64,000 nt of DNA from JBBEAM01 sp040882845 (GCA_040882845.1 JBBEAM010000007.1:1149709-1213708), one strand, 5' to 3'; numbered from the stretch's first letter, positions 1 through 8,558 are shown. Notes: generated from the sequence alone by a model not told the origin. Numbers and translations are program-made.

Positions 1-1359
1 CACGGTCTCGGTCAGGCCGATGCCCCAAAGCGGCGCCGTGCGCCACTCACGCCCCGAGGCCTCGCCTTCCGGGCGGTTGTCGGCCAGTCCCTCGCCCATG
101 TCGTGCAGCAAGAGGTCGCTATAGGGCCAGATCAACTGGAATGACTGCTCTTCTCCCAGAGAGTCCCGCCGTGTCACGAACTTCGGCCGGTGGCAGGCGA
201 TGCAGCCGGACTCATAGAACAGCCGCTTTCCTCTCAGCACCTGACGATCCTCGATGTCGCGCCGCGCCGGAACCGCCAGATTGCGGCTGTAAAAGACCAG
301 TGCATCGAAAAGCTCCTGCTGAGCCTCAACGGTGTCGTCCTCCGCGCTGCCGCCGTGCGGCGCGGTAAGGCAGTCCTTCTGCGCAGCGCTGCAGTCGCCA
401 TAGGGTCGGGGCAGCGCCGGCGTCGAGATGCCGATGTCGCCGCGAAAAGCGTGCGCCGCCTGCTGCGCCACGCTCGGCTTGCCGGCTTTCCAGCCGAAGC
501 GCCCAAGCGCCGCTGCCTCGGCGAAATCGTCCCAGACGAAGTTGGGCTTGCCGGAGATGCCATCACCGTCGCTGTCCTCGGGATCGGCCAGGGCAAGGAT
601 ATCTTCCTGGGGGATGGCCTCGAGCAGGCCGACGCCGATCATCGGCGGCGCGACTCGCGGCGAGATCATGGTCTCGGGATGCAGCGGGCCGTAGTTGAGC
701 CCGGCGATATCGTAGCTCGGGCGCCGCAGAACGATCACCTCGCCATCGGACAGCGTCACCGGATAGTCCTCATAGGCGATCTGCATCTCGCCTTCGGCAA
801 GCAGTCCCTGGATCGAAAAATTCTGCAGCTGCCCGCCATAGGTCGGTTCGGAGATCGTCGCTTCACGCTGCGTGGCAAGGGCTTGCCGCTGCTCCGCGTT
901 CTGCGGCGGGATCGACAGCCGCAGGAACATCGACACCCCCTTCTCGCCCTCGCCTGGCGGATGGCCGCGCCCATCCTTGAGATGGCAGCGTTGGCAGGAG
1001 CGCGCGTTGAACAGCGGACCCAGCCCATCCGAAGAGGCCGTCGAGCTGGGCGCGGAAACCCAGATCTTCTTGAAGATGCCGTTGCCAACCTTGAAGTCGA
1101 GCTCGCGCTCGAAAGGCATATTGCCGGAGGGCTGGGAGAAGATATCCCGGTTGATCTCCTTGAATACCGTCCCGGCTCCGCCCGGGCGGAGTTCGAATTT
1201 CTCCGGCTGGGTGAAGTCCGCCGTCGGCCGGGTAACGGCGGCAATGCGCGCGCTATCCGCGCTGCGGTCCGCGCCATAGGCGAAGGCGCCGACAACCGCC
1301 AGGTTCAGCCCAACGAAGGGGGCGATGGATCGCGACAGCCAGGATGTGAGCGCAGACAT
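1..1359 (-). CDS. Di-haem c-type cytochrome, DUF1111 / thiol oxidoreductase-like (3' end outside window)
   Basis: The reading frame opens at ATG 1359 and stays open to base 1, giving 453 codons without a stop, so the C-terminus lies outside the window. A hydrophobic segment near residues 12-30 looks like a signal or anchor. Two c-type haem motifs are visible, CQRCH in the N-terminal third and CIACH near the C-terminal end, the usual spacing of the DUF1111 di-haem family, a relative of MauG/CcpA peroxidases. The protein is expected to act in the periplasm. It follows an imelysin gene on the same strand; imelysin plus DUF1111 is a known iron-linked periplasmic gene pair. The exact redox substrate of this family is not known. 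Family confidence is high, function low. Confidence 0.88.
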   Translation of the reverse strand, partial: MSALTSWLSRSIAPFVGLNLAVVGAFAYGADRSADSARIAAVTRPTADFTQPEKFELRPGGAGTVFKEINRDIFSQPSGNMPFERELDFKVGNGIFKKIWVSAPSSTASSDGLGPLFNARSCQRCHLKDGRGHPPGEGEKGVSMFLRLSIPPQNAEQRQALATQREATISEPTYGGQLQNFSIQGLLAEGEMQIAYEDYPVTLSDGEVIVLRRPSYDIAGLNYGPLHPETMISPRVAPPMIGVGLLEAIPQEDILALADPEDSDGDGISGKPNFVWDDFAEAAALGRFGWKAGKPSVAQQAAHAFRGDIGISTPALPRPYGDCSAAQKDCLTAPHGGSAEDDTVEAQQELFDALVFYSRNLAVPARRDIEDRQVLRGKRLFYESGCIACHRPKFVTRRDSLGEEQSFQLIWPYSDLLLHDMGEGLADNRPEGEASGREWRTAPLWGIGLTETV

Positions 1360-1420
1360 GGGCCTTAGTCGATGCCGGGGGGGGCGGAGGCATCTTAGCG
1401 CTCCCGCCTCCCCCAGCCTA

Positions 1421-2695
1421 TTACTCGAAAACCGCCTCCGGATTGTCGAGGCTGTCGGACCCCTCGACCGCGATCGGCTGCAGCCCGAGTTCGGCGACAA
1501 CCGCTTCGATGGTCCTGGTTTGAGCAGTCAGGGAATCGATCGCCGCCTGAACCACCGCATTGCCCTCGGCATTGTCCGGTCCGATCATCTGATCGTAGGC
1601 CTCGACGGTCTCTGCGCGCTCTTTCAGCGCCCCCATAGCCGCCTCGCTGGCGTGCAGCTTCGCCAGCATTTCGGCGTTTACCTCAGGGGCGGTCGCGGCC
1701 AGCAGATGAGTCAACGCCGGCCCGACGATCTTGCGTCCGTCGATCCGGGTGTAGGTGCCGGTATAGACATTCAGCATCCCCACGACATCGAAGTAGTGGC
1801 TGTTGTGGGTGTTGTCGGCGAAGCAGTCGTGTTCCTCTTCCGGGTCGTGCAGCATCAAGCCGAGTTGCATGCGCTCGCCGGCGAGTTCACCGTAGGAGAG
1901 GCTACCCATCCCCGTCAGGATCCGCGAAAGCCCCACGTCGGGATCGCCCTCGAGCAAGTCCGTCCGTGTCTCGCCGCCCGGCGCCCACTGCGCGGCCATC
2001 CAGGTCAGGTCGTCGATCAGCAGCTCCGTCGCCGTGGCGAGGTACGCCGCGCGGCGCTCGCAGTCAGCGTTCTGGCAGTCCGCGCCGGAGGCATAGTCCT
2101 TCCAGCTCCGCTCGCCGGCGCCCGCGCCGGTGCCGTTCAGATCCTGTCCCCAGAGCAGGAACTCGACGGCGTGATAGCCGGTGGCGACATTGGCCTCGAC
2201 CCCGCCGAGCTCGTGAAGTTCCTGCTGCAGCAGATCCTTGGTGATCACAGAAACGTCGAGCGTCTCGCCGCCCAGCTTAATTTCGTTGTTGGCGATCACA
2301 TTGGCTGCATAGACAGGGTTGTCCTCGGAGCTGTCGCCATAGCCACTGGCGACGTAGTCGATCATCCCCTCGTCGAGCGGCCAGGCGTTGACCTTGCCCT
2401 CCCAGTCGTCGACCACGGCATTGCCGAAGCGATAGACCTCGGTCTGCATGTAGGGGTCGCGTGCCGCAAGCCAGGCTTGACGCGCGCCCGTCATCGACGC
2501 CTCAGAGGGCGATTCCAGCAGCTTCGCGATCGCGGCGCGCAGTTCACGTGCACGAATCAGCGAGTCCTCATAGCCGGCATGGGCGATGTCGGCGTAGGTC
2601 TCCAGGATGTCGCGCTTCTCCGGCGCCGCCTGGGCGGTCGACGCGGCAACCGCAAATGCGGCCCCCATCACAATCGACGTGATCCATCTGTTCAT
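1421..2695 (-). CDS. Imelysin family periplasmic protein (IrpA/M75-like)
   Basis: The product is 424 residues with an N-terminal signal peptide (hydrophobic core followed by an Ala-X-Ala type site near residue 23). It carries the imelysin GxHxxE motif (GYHAVEF) near the middle, followed by LLWGQDL, typical of the family. Imelysin-like proteins are periplasmic or outer-membrane iron-regulated proteins thought to bind iron or haem; the old peptidase M75 label is doubtful. An upstream in-frame GTG at 2713 is possible, but an AAGGAG ribosome site lies just before ATG 2695, inside that extension, so 2695 is preferred. The di-haem gene follows 61 bases downstream and a TonB/ExbD operon lies upstream, all fitting an iron-acquisition island. 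Confidence 0.9.
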   Translation of the reverse strand: MNRWITSIVMGAAFAVAASTAQAAPEKRDILETYADIAHAGYEDSLIRARELRAAIAKLLESPSEASMTGARQAWLAARDPYMQTEVYRFGNAVVDDWEGKVNAWPLDEGMIDYVASGYGDSSEDNPVYAANVIANNEIKLGGETLDVSVITKDLLQQELHELGGVEANVATGYHAVEFLLWGQDLNGTGAGAGERSWKDYASGADCQNADCERRAAYLATATELLIDDLTWMAAQWAPGGETRTDLLEGDPDVGLSRILTGMGSLSYGELAGERMQLGLMLHDPEEEHDCFADNTHNSHYFDVVGMLNVYTGTYTRIDGRKIVGPALTHLLAATAPEVNAEMLAKLHASEAAMGALKERAETVEAYDQMIGPDNAEGNAVVQAAIDSLTAQTRTIEAVVAELGLQPIAVEGSDSLDNPEAVFE

Positions 2696-2765
2696 TTCGC
2701 TACTCCTTTTCACATTCGCTGGCAGCCTCCGCCAGCTTTGGCCTCGGATTTCGATTCCTCGTCCG

Positions 2766-3773
2766 TCAGCGCAGAAAGAACTGCACCGGAACGATCAGTT
2801 CCAGGCGGGCCTGCCGCATTTCCTCTGGCATCCTGGGCAGCGGCTGTGCGCGTTGGATCATCTCCTCGACCGCATGGTCGAGCAGGTCGTAGCCGGAGCT
2901 CTGCTTGAGCCGGTAGTCCAGCACGCGCCCGTTACGATCCATGACGAAGAACAGCAGGACCGTGCCTTCCTGACGGCGCTGCCGCGCATGGCGCGGATAT
3001 TCCTTATGCCGCTCGAGCCAGGCCTGAAGGCGCGCCATATAGTCGGCGACCTCACCGGGATTGCCGCCGCCGCTGGAATCGCTGGCGCTGCCAGCCTCTG
3101 AGCTATCTTCGCTCCCGGCCTTGCCTCCCGCCCCGGCGCTCGATGGCGGCAGCTTTGCGGTCTGCTGCTGCGGCTTTTCGGAAGGCAAGGAGGATTTGGC
3201 CTGCTCGACCGGCTCGGGCTGCAGCTCTGGCTGCTGTTCAGCCACGGGCTTGGGCAGGTCGGCCGGCCGTACCTGCGGCAGCGGCGGCGCGGGCCGGGCC
3301 TCCGCTTCTAGCGCCTCTGGCTGCACGACAGCCTGAACCTCCTCGACTTCGCGCGGCTGCTCTGCCGTCTCCAACTCGACGACTTCGACCTCGGGAACCT
3401 CGACGGCCTCCGCCGTCTCCGGCTCTGGCGCTTGAGCAACGACTTCCCGAGGTTCGCGGGCTGCAGTCTCCTGCGCTTCGGCCTCGGTGACCTGCTTTGT
3501 CTGCGTCTGCTGCGCTGCCGCTTCCTCGGGCGGCAACGTAGTCTGCGCCTCGGCGGGTTCGCGCGTCTCGGCTTCAGCGATCTCCTCGACCGCCGAGGCG
3601 GCGCTGCCCGGCGCCCCGCCGGTCGGGCCCAGCGATACTTCGATTCCACCAATCCCTGAGCCGCGCGCGCCGACGACCGGCGCTTGCCAGAGAACGACTG
3701 CAGCGACGGCGGCATGCAGCAGTGCGGCGCCGATCAGCGCGATGCTCCAATGCCGGCGGCCGATCTGCATCAT
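2766..3773 (-). CDS. tonB: Energy transducer TonB family protein
   Basis: The 335-residue product has one N-terminal membrane helix (about residues 10-30), a long linker rich in Pro, Glu, Ala and Gln (about residues 50-230), a Ser/Gly-rich stretch, and a C-terminal TonB domain of about 90 residues containing the YPRHARQRRQEGTVLLFF segment. TonB spans the periplasm and passes proton-motive energy from the inner-membrane ExbBD complex to outer-membrane receptors, usually for iron chelates, haem or cobalamin. Its ATG overlaps the stop of the preceding exbD-like gene (ATGA), so translation is probably coupled. The linker is longer and more acidic than in E. coli TonB (239 residues). No TonB-dependent receptor is seen nearby. 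Confidence 0.9.
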   Translation of the reverse strand: MMQIGRRHWSIALIGAALLHAAVAAVVLWQAPVVGARGSGIGGIEVSLGPTGGAPGSAASAVEEIAEAETREPAEAQTTLPPEEAAAQQTQTKQVTEAEAQETAAREPREVVAQAPEPETAEAVEVPEVEVVELETAEQPREVEEVQAVVQPEALEAEARPAPPLPQVRPADLPKPVAEQQPELQPEPVEQAKSSLPSEKPQQQTAKLPPSSAGAGGKAGSEDSSEAGSASDSSGGGNPGEVADYMARLQAWLERHKEYPRHARQRRQEGTVLLFFVMDRNGRVLDYRLKQSSGYDLLDHAVEEMIQRAQPLPRMPEEMRQARLELIVPVQFFLR

Positions 3774-4207
3774 CTCTCTTCCCCAGAGGAAGTCGCGGGC
3801 ACGGTCAGCAGAGTGAGCCGCTCGACCCCGGACTCGCGCAGCAGCTCCATCACCGAGAGCACCGCATCGGCTGCAACTTGGTTATCCGCCTTCAGCTGGA
3901 CCCTGGGCGCGGACTCCGCAGTCATGCGGATCGCGACGGCAGCCCGCAAAGCCTCGCGCTCCATCACCTCACCATCGAGCGCGAGGCGGCCGTCCGGAGC
4001 CAGCAGGATCAGCAGTTCCCGCTCCGCGACCCTGCCTTCGCTGCCGGAACTCGGCGGCGCGACCTGGAAGGGGTCCGTTGCGGCGAGTCGCCCTGCCAGC
4101 ATGAAGAAGATCAGCAGCAGAAAGACCACGTTGATGAGCGGCAGGATCCGCTCTTCCTCGTTACGCGCGCGCGGGGCGCGGCGAAACTGCGGTCGCGTCG
4201 TGCTCAC
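3770..4207 (-). CDS. ExbD/TolR family biopolymer transport protein (second copy)
   Basis: The 145-residue protein has a short basic N-terminus, one membrane helix (about residues 25-42, rich in Leu, Ile and Phe) and a periplasmic domain, the standard ExbD/TolR topology. ExbD proteins form the proton channel with ExbB that energises TonB. The start overlaps the end of the preceding ExbD gene by four bases (ATGA), and the stop overlaps tonB in the same way, so this is the middle gene of a compact operon. The membrane helix here (PLINVVFLLLIFFML) lacks the usual Asp of ExbD (PLIDVVF in the neighbour), suggesting that this copy is not itself proton-conducting. Confidence 0.86.
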   Translation of the reverse strand: MSTTRPQFRRAPRARNEEERILPLINVVFLLLIFFMLAGRLAATDPFQVAPPSSGSEGRVAERELLILLAPDGRLALDGEVMEREALRAAVAIRMTAESAPRVQLKADNQVAADAVLSVMELLRESGVERLTLLTVPATSSGEER

Positions 4208-4629
4208 CGGCCGGCTCCACGAATCAGCGACAGCTCGACAACGCCGGCTTCCTTCACAGCATCCAGCACCCGCACGACCTGCTGCAGCGTGACCTCCGAG
4301 GCCGGCCTCACCAATACCGGGCGATCGGGATCCTCGGCGAGGCGCGCCCGCAAGCGCAGCTGCAGCTCGTCCAGGCTCAGGCTCTCACCGGAAAGGCGCA
4401 GGCCTAGCTGACGCACTTCTACCAGGAGCGCGCCGTCCATGGACACGCCCTCCGCAGTCTGCGCCGGAGCGTTCAGAGCGATGCTGCGCCAATCCAGAAA
4501 GGAAGACGCCAGCATGAAGAACACCAGCAGGATGAACACCACATCGATCAACGGTGTCAGGCTGATCAGGGCGCGGCGCCGGGGTGGACTCGCCAGCCGC
4601 TTCGGCAGGGCGAAGACGAGCTGTGACAT
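4204..4629 (-). CDS. exbD: ExbD/TolR family biopolymer transport protein (first copy)
   Basis: The product is about 141 residues with the ExbD/TolR plan: basic N-terminus, a single membrane helix containing the conserved Asp in LTPLIDVVFILLVFFML, and a periplasmic domain. That Asp is the proton-carrying residue of the family. A TTG at 4638 could extend the frame, but ATG 4629 is preceded by purine-rich GAGGAAG and GGAG sequences and is preferred. It heads a three-gene exbD-exbD-tonB operon. No ExbB/TolQ-like protein with three membrane helices is encoded upstream or anywhere else in the window, so the partner must be supplied from elsewhere. A Fur-like hexamer array lies about 45 bases upstream. 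Confidence 0.88.
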   Translation of the reverse strand: MSQLVFALPKRLASPPRRRALISLTPLIDVVFILLVFFMLASSFLDWRSIALNAPAQTAEGVSMDGALLVEVRQLGLRLSGESLSLDELQLRLRARLAEDPDRPVLVRPASEVTLQQVVRVLDAVKEAGVVELSLIRGAGR

Positions 4630-4672
4630 GGACTCCAAGCTTCCTCGTATCGGCAGAGTGCCTGCCGCTCAT

Positions 4673-4696
4673 GAGAATGAGAATGAGAATGAGTAG
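4673..4696 (-). promoter_or_regulatory. Tandem GAGAAT hexamers, candidate Fur-type iron operator
   Basis: On the plus strand the hexamer GAGAAT-like unit is repeated three times, followed by GAGTAG, just upstream of the minus-strand exbD-exbD-tonB operon. Fur boxes can be read as three or more adjacent NATWAT-like hexamers, and this array fits loosely. The downstream genes are classic iron-regulated functions. Binding is an inference; the repeat itself is directly visible. Confidence 0.5.
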
Positions 4697-4872
4697 CAAT
4701 TTCATCATATCACCACCCCTCTGGCAAGCTCGAACCTGGGTCAAGCTGGCTGCGCCATACCTGGTTAGGCAGCTTCCACAGCAATAGCGGGCGGCACGAG
4801 CAAGGCCGCCTTACCCCTCAGGGCTCTGCACAATAGGGATTATCTACCAGGCAACAATTTGCCTTGATCGTG

Positions 4873-5415
4873 CTAATTCTTGACTTCGATCAGGCCGCAG
4901 GCGATGCGATCTCCGGCAGCGCCAGCCGGATCCGAGGAATAGTCGTCGGCACCGTCATGAACCACGAAGGCGGAGCCGTCGTCATCGAACAGCGAGTGCG
5001 CTTCACCTTCAGCGAGCGTGACTCCGTCCGCCAGAACCTCGATACGCAGGCTGCCTTCGGGCATATGGATGTTCGGCAAGTCGCCGGCGTGCTTGCCTTC
5101 GGGCGCGAGCATGCCGTGTTTTGCCCCCTCGGGATTGAAATGCCCGCCCGCGGATTTGAAGGGCGGCTCGCAGAGGCCCGTTTCATGGATGTGGAAGGCG
5201 TGGGTGCCTTGGGGCAGGCCATCGAACCGAATCTCGATCAGCACGCCATGCGGCGTTTCCGTCAGCTCGGCCACGCCGACCTCCTCGCCATCCGCGCTCT
5301 GCAACGCTGCCGTCGCGCGCAGATCCTGCGCCGCCACGCCGGTTATCCCGAAAACGGCGCAAAGCGCGGCCGTTGCAAACAGCAGTCCGGCCTTAGCTGT
5401 CAATTCCCGTGCCAT
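4873..5415 (-). CDS. sodC: Periplasmic Cu/Zn superoxide dismutase
   Basis: The product is about 180 residues with a signal peptide ending near AQD. It keeps the Cu/Zn SOD signature: copper-site histidines in HAFHIHETG, the zinc-loop region GGHFNPEGAKHG, an aspartate/histidine segment HAGDLPNIH and the C-terminal copper ligand region VVHDGADDY. The paired cysteines for the intrasubunit disulfide are in GLCEPPF and near the end in IACGLIEV. The enzyme converts superoxide to hydrogen peroxide and oxygen in the periplasm. ATG 5415 is preferred over the in-frame GTG at 5424 because an AAGGGGTGAGGA purine tract precedes it. It stands between an iron operon and a pseudogene, and appears to be a single-gene unit. 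Confidence 0.95.
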   Translation of the reverse strand: MARELTAKAGLLFATAALCAVFGITGVAAQDLRATAALQSADGEEVGVAELTETPHGVLIEIRFDGLPQGTHAFHIHETGLCEPPFKSAGGHFNPEGAKHGMLAPEGKHAGDLPNIHMPEGSLRIEVLADGVTLAEGEAHSLFDDDGSAFVVHDGADDYSSDPAGAAGDRIACGLIEVKN

Positions 5416-5560
5416 TGTCCTCACCCCTTAGTCCGTGGCGGTCAATCCCCTGACGATCGTCTTGAGATCGCAAGGATAGCTCTCTCGTAGATAGGGTGGG
5501 AGAGGCGCTTTTCCTGTGACGATTATCGGGACCTCACCTGAAAGAACCCCCAAAGCGGAA

Positions 5561-5582
5561 CGGGCGCCCCTTGGGGCGCCCG
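5561..5582 (-). terminator. Perfect GC-rich hairpin, likely intrinsic terminator
   Basis: A perfect 10-base-pair inverted repeat (CGGGCGCCCC, loop TT, GGGGCGCCCG) lies just past the end of the autotransporter remnant on the minus strand. The T-rich tail on either side is only modest, so it may be a weak terminator. Confidence 0.55.
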
Positions 5583-5612
5583 TCCGTTGTTTGGCGGTTT
5601 GTGTTCCGGGCA

Positions 5613-6019
5613 TTACCAGGAGAGTTTGACGCCGCCGGAGACCACGTGCTGGTCGTAGTCCGGGTTGATTCGGCCGTCGTAGTCGAGGAACAGCTGCCAG
5701 GTCCGGCCGATGTCCACCGTCACTCCGGCGCCGACCACCGCGCTGTCGATCACCAGGATGCCGTTCGCGCTGGGGGACGCGCTGACACTCGTGCCGACCT
5801 GGCCCTGGTTGGCGATGCTGTTCTCGACCGTGGCGTTGCCGACCAGGATGTAATCCGTCGAAGAGTCCCGATGTCGACCGAGGAGACCGAGGTATCGGCG
5901 ACCTCCGTCCCGTCAGCGCGCGCATCCTGCGCGGCGACTGTCCAGCCCGCGGCCAGACCGAAAACGGACGTCGAAACCAGCAGCGCCCGGAACGCGGACG
6001 AAGAACGATACTCACGCAT
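5613..6019 (-). pseudogene. Frameshifted short exported protein ending in an autotransporter beta-strand tail
   Basis: Reading from ATG 6019 gives a clean signal peptide (hydrophobic core, then VAAQDARADG) and an acidic Ser/Thr-rich stretch ending SSVDIG. The frame then derails. A second frame from about base 5870 downward continues sensibly as DSSTDYILVGNATVEN and ends FLDYDGRINPDYDQHVVSGG, then VKLSW and a TAA stop at 5613-5615. That end resembles the last strands and terminal aromatic signal of an outer-membrane autotransporter barrel. Adding one C to the CCC run at 5867-5869 would join both frames into a protein of about 135 residues. Either a one-base deletion or a sequencing error in that run explains this. 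Even when repaired the barrel is far too short (about 250 residues expected), so it looks like a decayed remnant. Confidence 0.65.
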
Positions 6020-6359
6020 GGCCACACCCCCATAAGGCCAATACTCAGTGCGGCTGGCACAAGATGCGCAGCGACACCGCAGATAAAAATAACCACAAAC
6101 TAGAATTTTGGTATGTAAAACCTATTCTCTGCGGCGTGCTCAGCACGGCGGAAGGGCGCTTTTTTTAAGCTTAGTTGCAATACTGCGACGCTCCTTTAGT
6201 CTGGAATATCTGCATGGGTTTTTTCACTCAAACAGAATTCCTTGCCGCCAACTCGCTCCGCGCAGCACTTCAGCAAAAGACAGCGCCTCAAGAAGCTGGT
6301 TTTGCTATTCTTTGGGCTTAGGCCATCCCTCTCCCCCTCAGCCAAATTCAGAGGATTCC
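6020..6359. other. Intergenic region between the remnant and the amidase gene
   Basis: No convincing gene was found. An open frame joins the amidase in phase from 6108, but it lacks coding character and has no ribosome site. On the plus strand a short hairpin (CGTGC, loop TCA, GCACG at 6135-6147) is followed 12 bases later by seven T at 6160-6166. This could be a leader or terminator structure ahead of the amidase, but the distance to the T run makes it weak. Confidence 0.35.
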
Positions 6360-7799
6360 ATGCATCCCTGCGATTTCAGCGCCGTCGAGGCGCGCCGTCT
6401 GATCGGCACCAGACAGCTCTCCCCCGTGGAGCTGCTTGACTCCTGCCTGGTGCGAATCGCGGCGGTGAACGCCTCGGTCAAGGCGGTAGTTGCGCTCGAT
6501 GAGGAGCGCGCCCGGCTCGAAGCGGAGCAGGCGGAAGCGGCGGCGGCGTCCGGTGAGCCGCTTGGCCCGCTGCACGGTTTACCCATCGGCATCAAAGACC
6601 TGGTCGATGTGGCCGGGCTGCGCACGACCTATGGATCGCAGCTCTATGCCGAGCATATTCCCGAGCACGACGAGGGTTTGATCCAGCGTTTGAGGGCGGC
6701 CGGCGGCCTGGTCTTCGCCAAGACGAACTGTCCGGAGTGGGGCGCCGGCGGCAACACCACCAACCCGGTCTACGGCGCCAGCGGCAACCCCTTCGCGCCT
6801 GAGCTGACCTGCGGCGGCTCCTCCGGCGGCTCGGCAATCGCCCTGGCAACCGGCATGATGCCGCTGGCGCATGGCTCCGACAACGCCGGCAGCTTGCGGA
6901 TTCCAGCCTCGTTCTGCGGCGTCGTCGGATTCCGTCCCTCGCATGGTCTGGTCCCTTCGGAACGGCGCGCCATGGGTGCCTCGCCCTTCATGCTGGAGGG
7001 GCCGATGGGCCGCGATGTCGCGGATACCCAGCTCATGCTGCGCGGCCTGCTGAGCGACGACAGCCGGGATTACCTCGCTGGCCCAGTCGATCCGGCCCTG
7101 CACAGACCGCTCGAGCCGCTGGATATCTCGGAGTTGCGCATCGCGGTCTCGGAAGACCTCGGCTTCGCGCCGATTGAGGACGGGCTGCGCGCCACCTTCC
7201 AATCCCGGATCGAGCCACTGCGCGCCCTGTTCGCCAGCGCCCGTGACGCCGACCCCGACTTCACCGAGGTCGACCGCACCTACGACATCCTCCGGGCGGT
7301 CTCCTACATCGCGTCCTGGGGCGAGCGCTACAAAGAATGGGGCGAGAAGGTCGGGCCGCTGGTCGATGCCAACATGAAAAGCGCCCTCGCCTACGGCGTC
7401 GAGGATGTCGGCTGGGCCTACGCCCAGCAGACCCGGCTGTACCAGGAATTCCAGGCCTTCTTCGCCGGCTGCGACCTGCTGCTCTGCCCCACCATGGGAG
7501 TCTACCCCTGGCCCAAGGAGGTGCTGTTTCCCACCGAGGTCAACGGCCGGCCGATGCGCAACTACTTCCACTACGTGGCGATGACCTACGGCATCACCCT
7601 GATGGGCCACCCGGCGATCTCAATCCCCTGCGGTCGCGACGACCGCGGTCTGCCTTTTGGGCTGCAGATCGTCGGACCGCGACACGGCGACCTGCTGGTC
7701 CTGCGCGCCGCCAAGGCGCTGGAGGCGATCTTCGCAGAGCGAAGCGAAACCGCCCGCCCCCTGCCCGACCTCAAGGCCCTGGAAAGCCCGGCCAGCTAA
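6360..7799 (+). CDS. Amidase signature family protein
   Basis: The product is 479 residues, the usual length for the amidase signature (AS) family. The Ser-cisSer-Lys machinery is visible: Lys in GLPIGIKDLVDV, the glycine/serine-rich signature TCGGSSGGSA, and the nucleophile region GSDNAGSLRIPASFCG. GSDNAGS differs slightly from the common GSDTGGS, but the nucleophilic Ser is kept. The enzyme should hydrolyse an amide bond (R-CO-NH2 to acid plus ammonia) in the cytoplasm; the substrate cannot be read from sequence. The start at 6360 is supported by AGAGG upstream and by the onset of family similarity. It converges on the SDR gene that ends the large minus-strand catabolic operon, so it may serve the same pathway. 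No signal peptide is seen. Confidence 0.9.
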   Translation: MHPCDFSAVEARRLIGTRQLSPVELLDSCLVRIAAVNASVKAVVALDEERARLEAEQAEAAAASGEPLGPLHGLPIGIKDLVDVAGLRTTYGSQLYAEHIPEHDEGLIQRLRAAGGLVFAKTNCPEWGAGGNTTNPVYGASGNPFAPELTCGGSSGGSAIALATGMMPLAHGSDNAGSLRIPASFCGVVGFRPSHGLVPSERRAMGASPFMLEGPMGRDVADTQLMLRGLLSDDSRDYLAGPVDPALHRPLEPLDISELRIAVSEDLGFAPIEDGLRATFQSRIEPLRALFASARDADPDFTEVDRTYDILRAVSYIASWGERYKEWGEKVGPLVDANMKSALAYGVEDVGWAYAQQTRLYQEFQAFFAGCDLLLCPTMGVYPWPKEVLFPTEVNGRPMRNYFHYVAMTYGITLMGHPAISIPCGRDDRGLPFGLQIVGPRHGDLLVLRAAKALEAIFAERSETARPLPDLKALESPAS

Positions 7800-7805
7800 G
7801 CGCGG

Positions 7806-8558
7806 TTACATACCGCCGCCGGCGTCGATCAAGGCTGCAGTGACGTAGGACGCCTGATCGGACAGCAGCCAGAGGGCGGACTCGGCGATCTCCTCGGGCG
7901 CAGCGACACGCTGCATCGGTGGAATCCTGGAGAGCCGCGCCAGCTTGTCAGGATTTGCGGCGAAGCCGTGAATGTCGGTGTCGGTGATTCCCACGCGCAA
8001 ACTATTGACCCGAATCCCCTCCGCCGCCACCTCGCGCGCCATGCCCAGGGTAAAGCTGTCCAGCGCCCCCTTGGTCGCGGCGTAGTGGACATAAACCCCC
8101 GGCGAGCCCAGCTTGGCCGCGCCCGAAGAGATGTTGACGATCGCCCCGCCCTGGCCGCCATGCGCCGTCGACATCCGCTTCACCGCCTCACGGGCGCAGA
8201 GGAAGGCGCCGATCACGTTGACCGCGAAAGCCTTTTCGATCTGCTCCTGGGTTACCGCTTCGATCCGCGCAGTGCCGCCGGTGATCCCGGCGTTGTTGAC
8301 CAGCGCCGTGAGGGGACCGAACTCACCGTCGAGCGCCGCGAAGATCTCCAGCACGTCGGCGTCGCGCGAGACATCGCCGGGAAGCGCCAGGGCGCGGCCG
8401 CCCGCCGCCTCGATCTCTGCCACCACCCGGCCCGCAGAGTCTGCATCGCTGCGGTAGTTGACCCCGACGGCGTAGCCGCGCGCCGCGGCAAGGCGCGCGA
8501 TCGCGGCGCCGATGCCGCGTCCCGCACCGGTGACCAGAAGGACCTGCCGGTCCTTCAT
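7806..8558 (-). CDS. SDR family NAD(P)-dependent oxidoreductase
   Basis: The 250-residue protein is a classical short-chain dehydrogenase: TGAGRGIG cofactor motif at about residues 10-17, NNAG near 88-91, the active-site Ser in IVNISSG and the YAATK catalytic Tyr-Lys pair. FabG-like proteins share this plan, but the placement in a catabolic operon argues for oxidation or reduction of a pathway intermediate rather than fatty acid synthesis. Its ATG overlaps the stop of the upstream OCD-like gene (ATGA). It is the last gene of the 12-gene operon starting at 19071 and converges on the amidase gene. Confidence 0.92.
   Translation of the reverse strand: MKDRQVLLVTGAGRGIGAAIARLAAARGYAVGVNYRSDADSAGRVVAEIEAAGGRALALPGDVSRDADVLEIFAALDGEFGPLTALVNNAGITGGTARIEAVTQEQIEKAFAVNVIGAFLCAREAVKRMSTAHGGQGGAIVNISSGAAKLGSPGVYVHYAATKGALDSFTLGMAREVAAEGIRVNSLRVGITDTDIHGFAANPDKLARLSRIPPMQRVAAPEEIAESALWLLSDQASYVTAALIDAGGGM

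Noticed and set aside
190..1368. A 392-codon plus-strand frame across the left end
   Set aside because: The opposite strand encodes a di-haem protein with two CxxCH motifs and continuous family similarity; the plus frame is its shadow.
4385..4744. Possible small membrane peptide with repeated Ile-Leu residues near the hexamer repeat
   Set aside because: The repeat is GAGAAT-type DNA read in one frame; there is no ribosome site and it runs across the exbD gene in a wrong frame.
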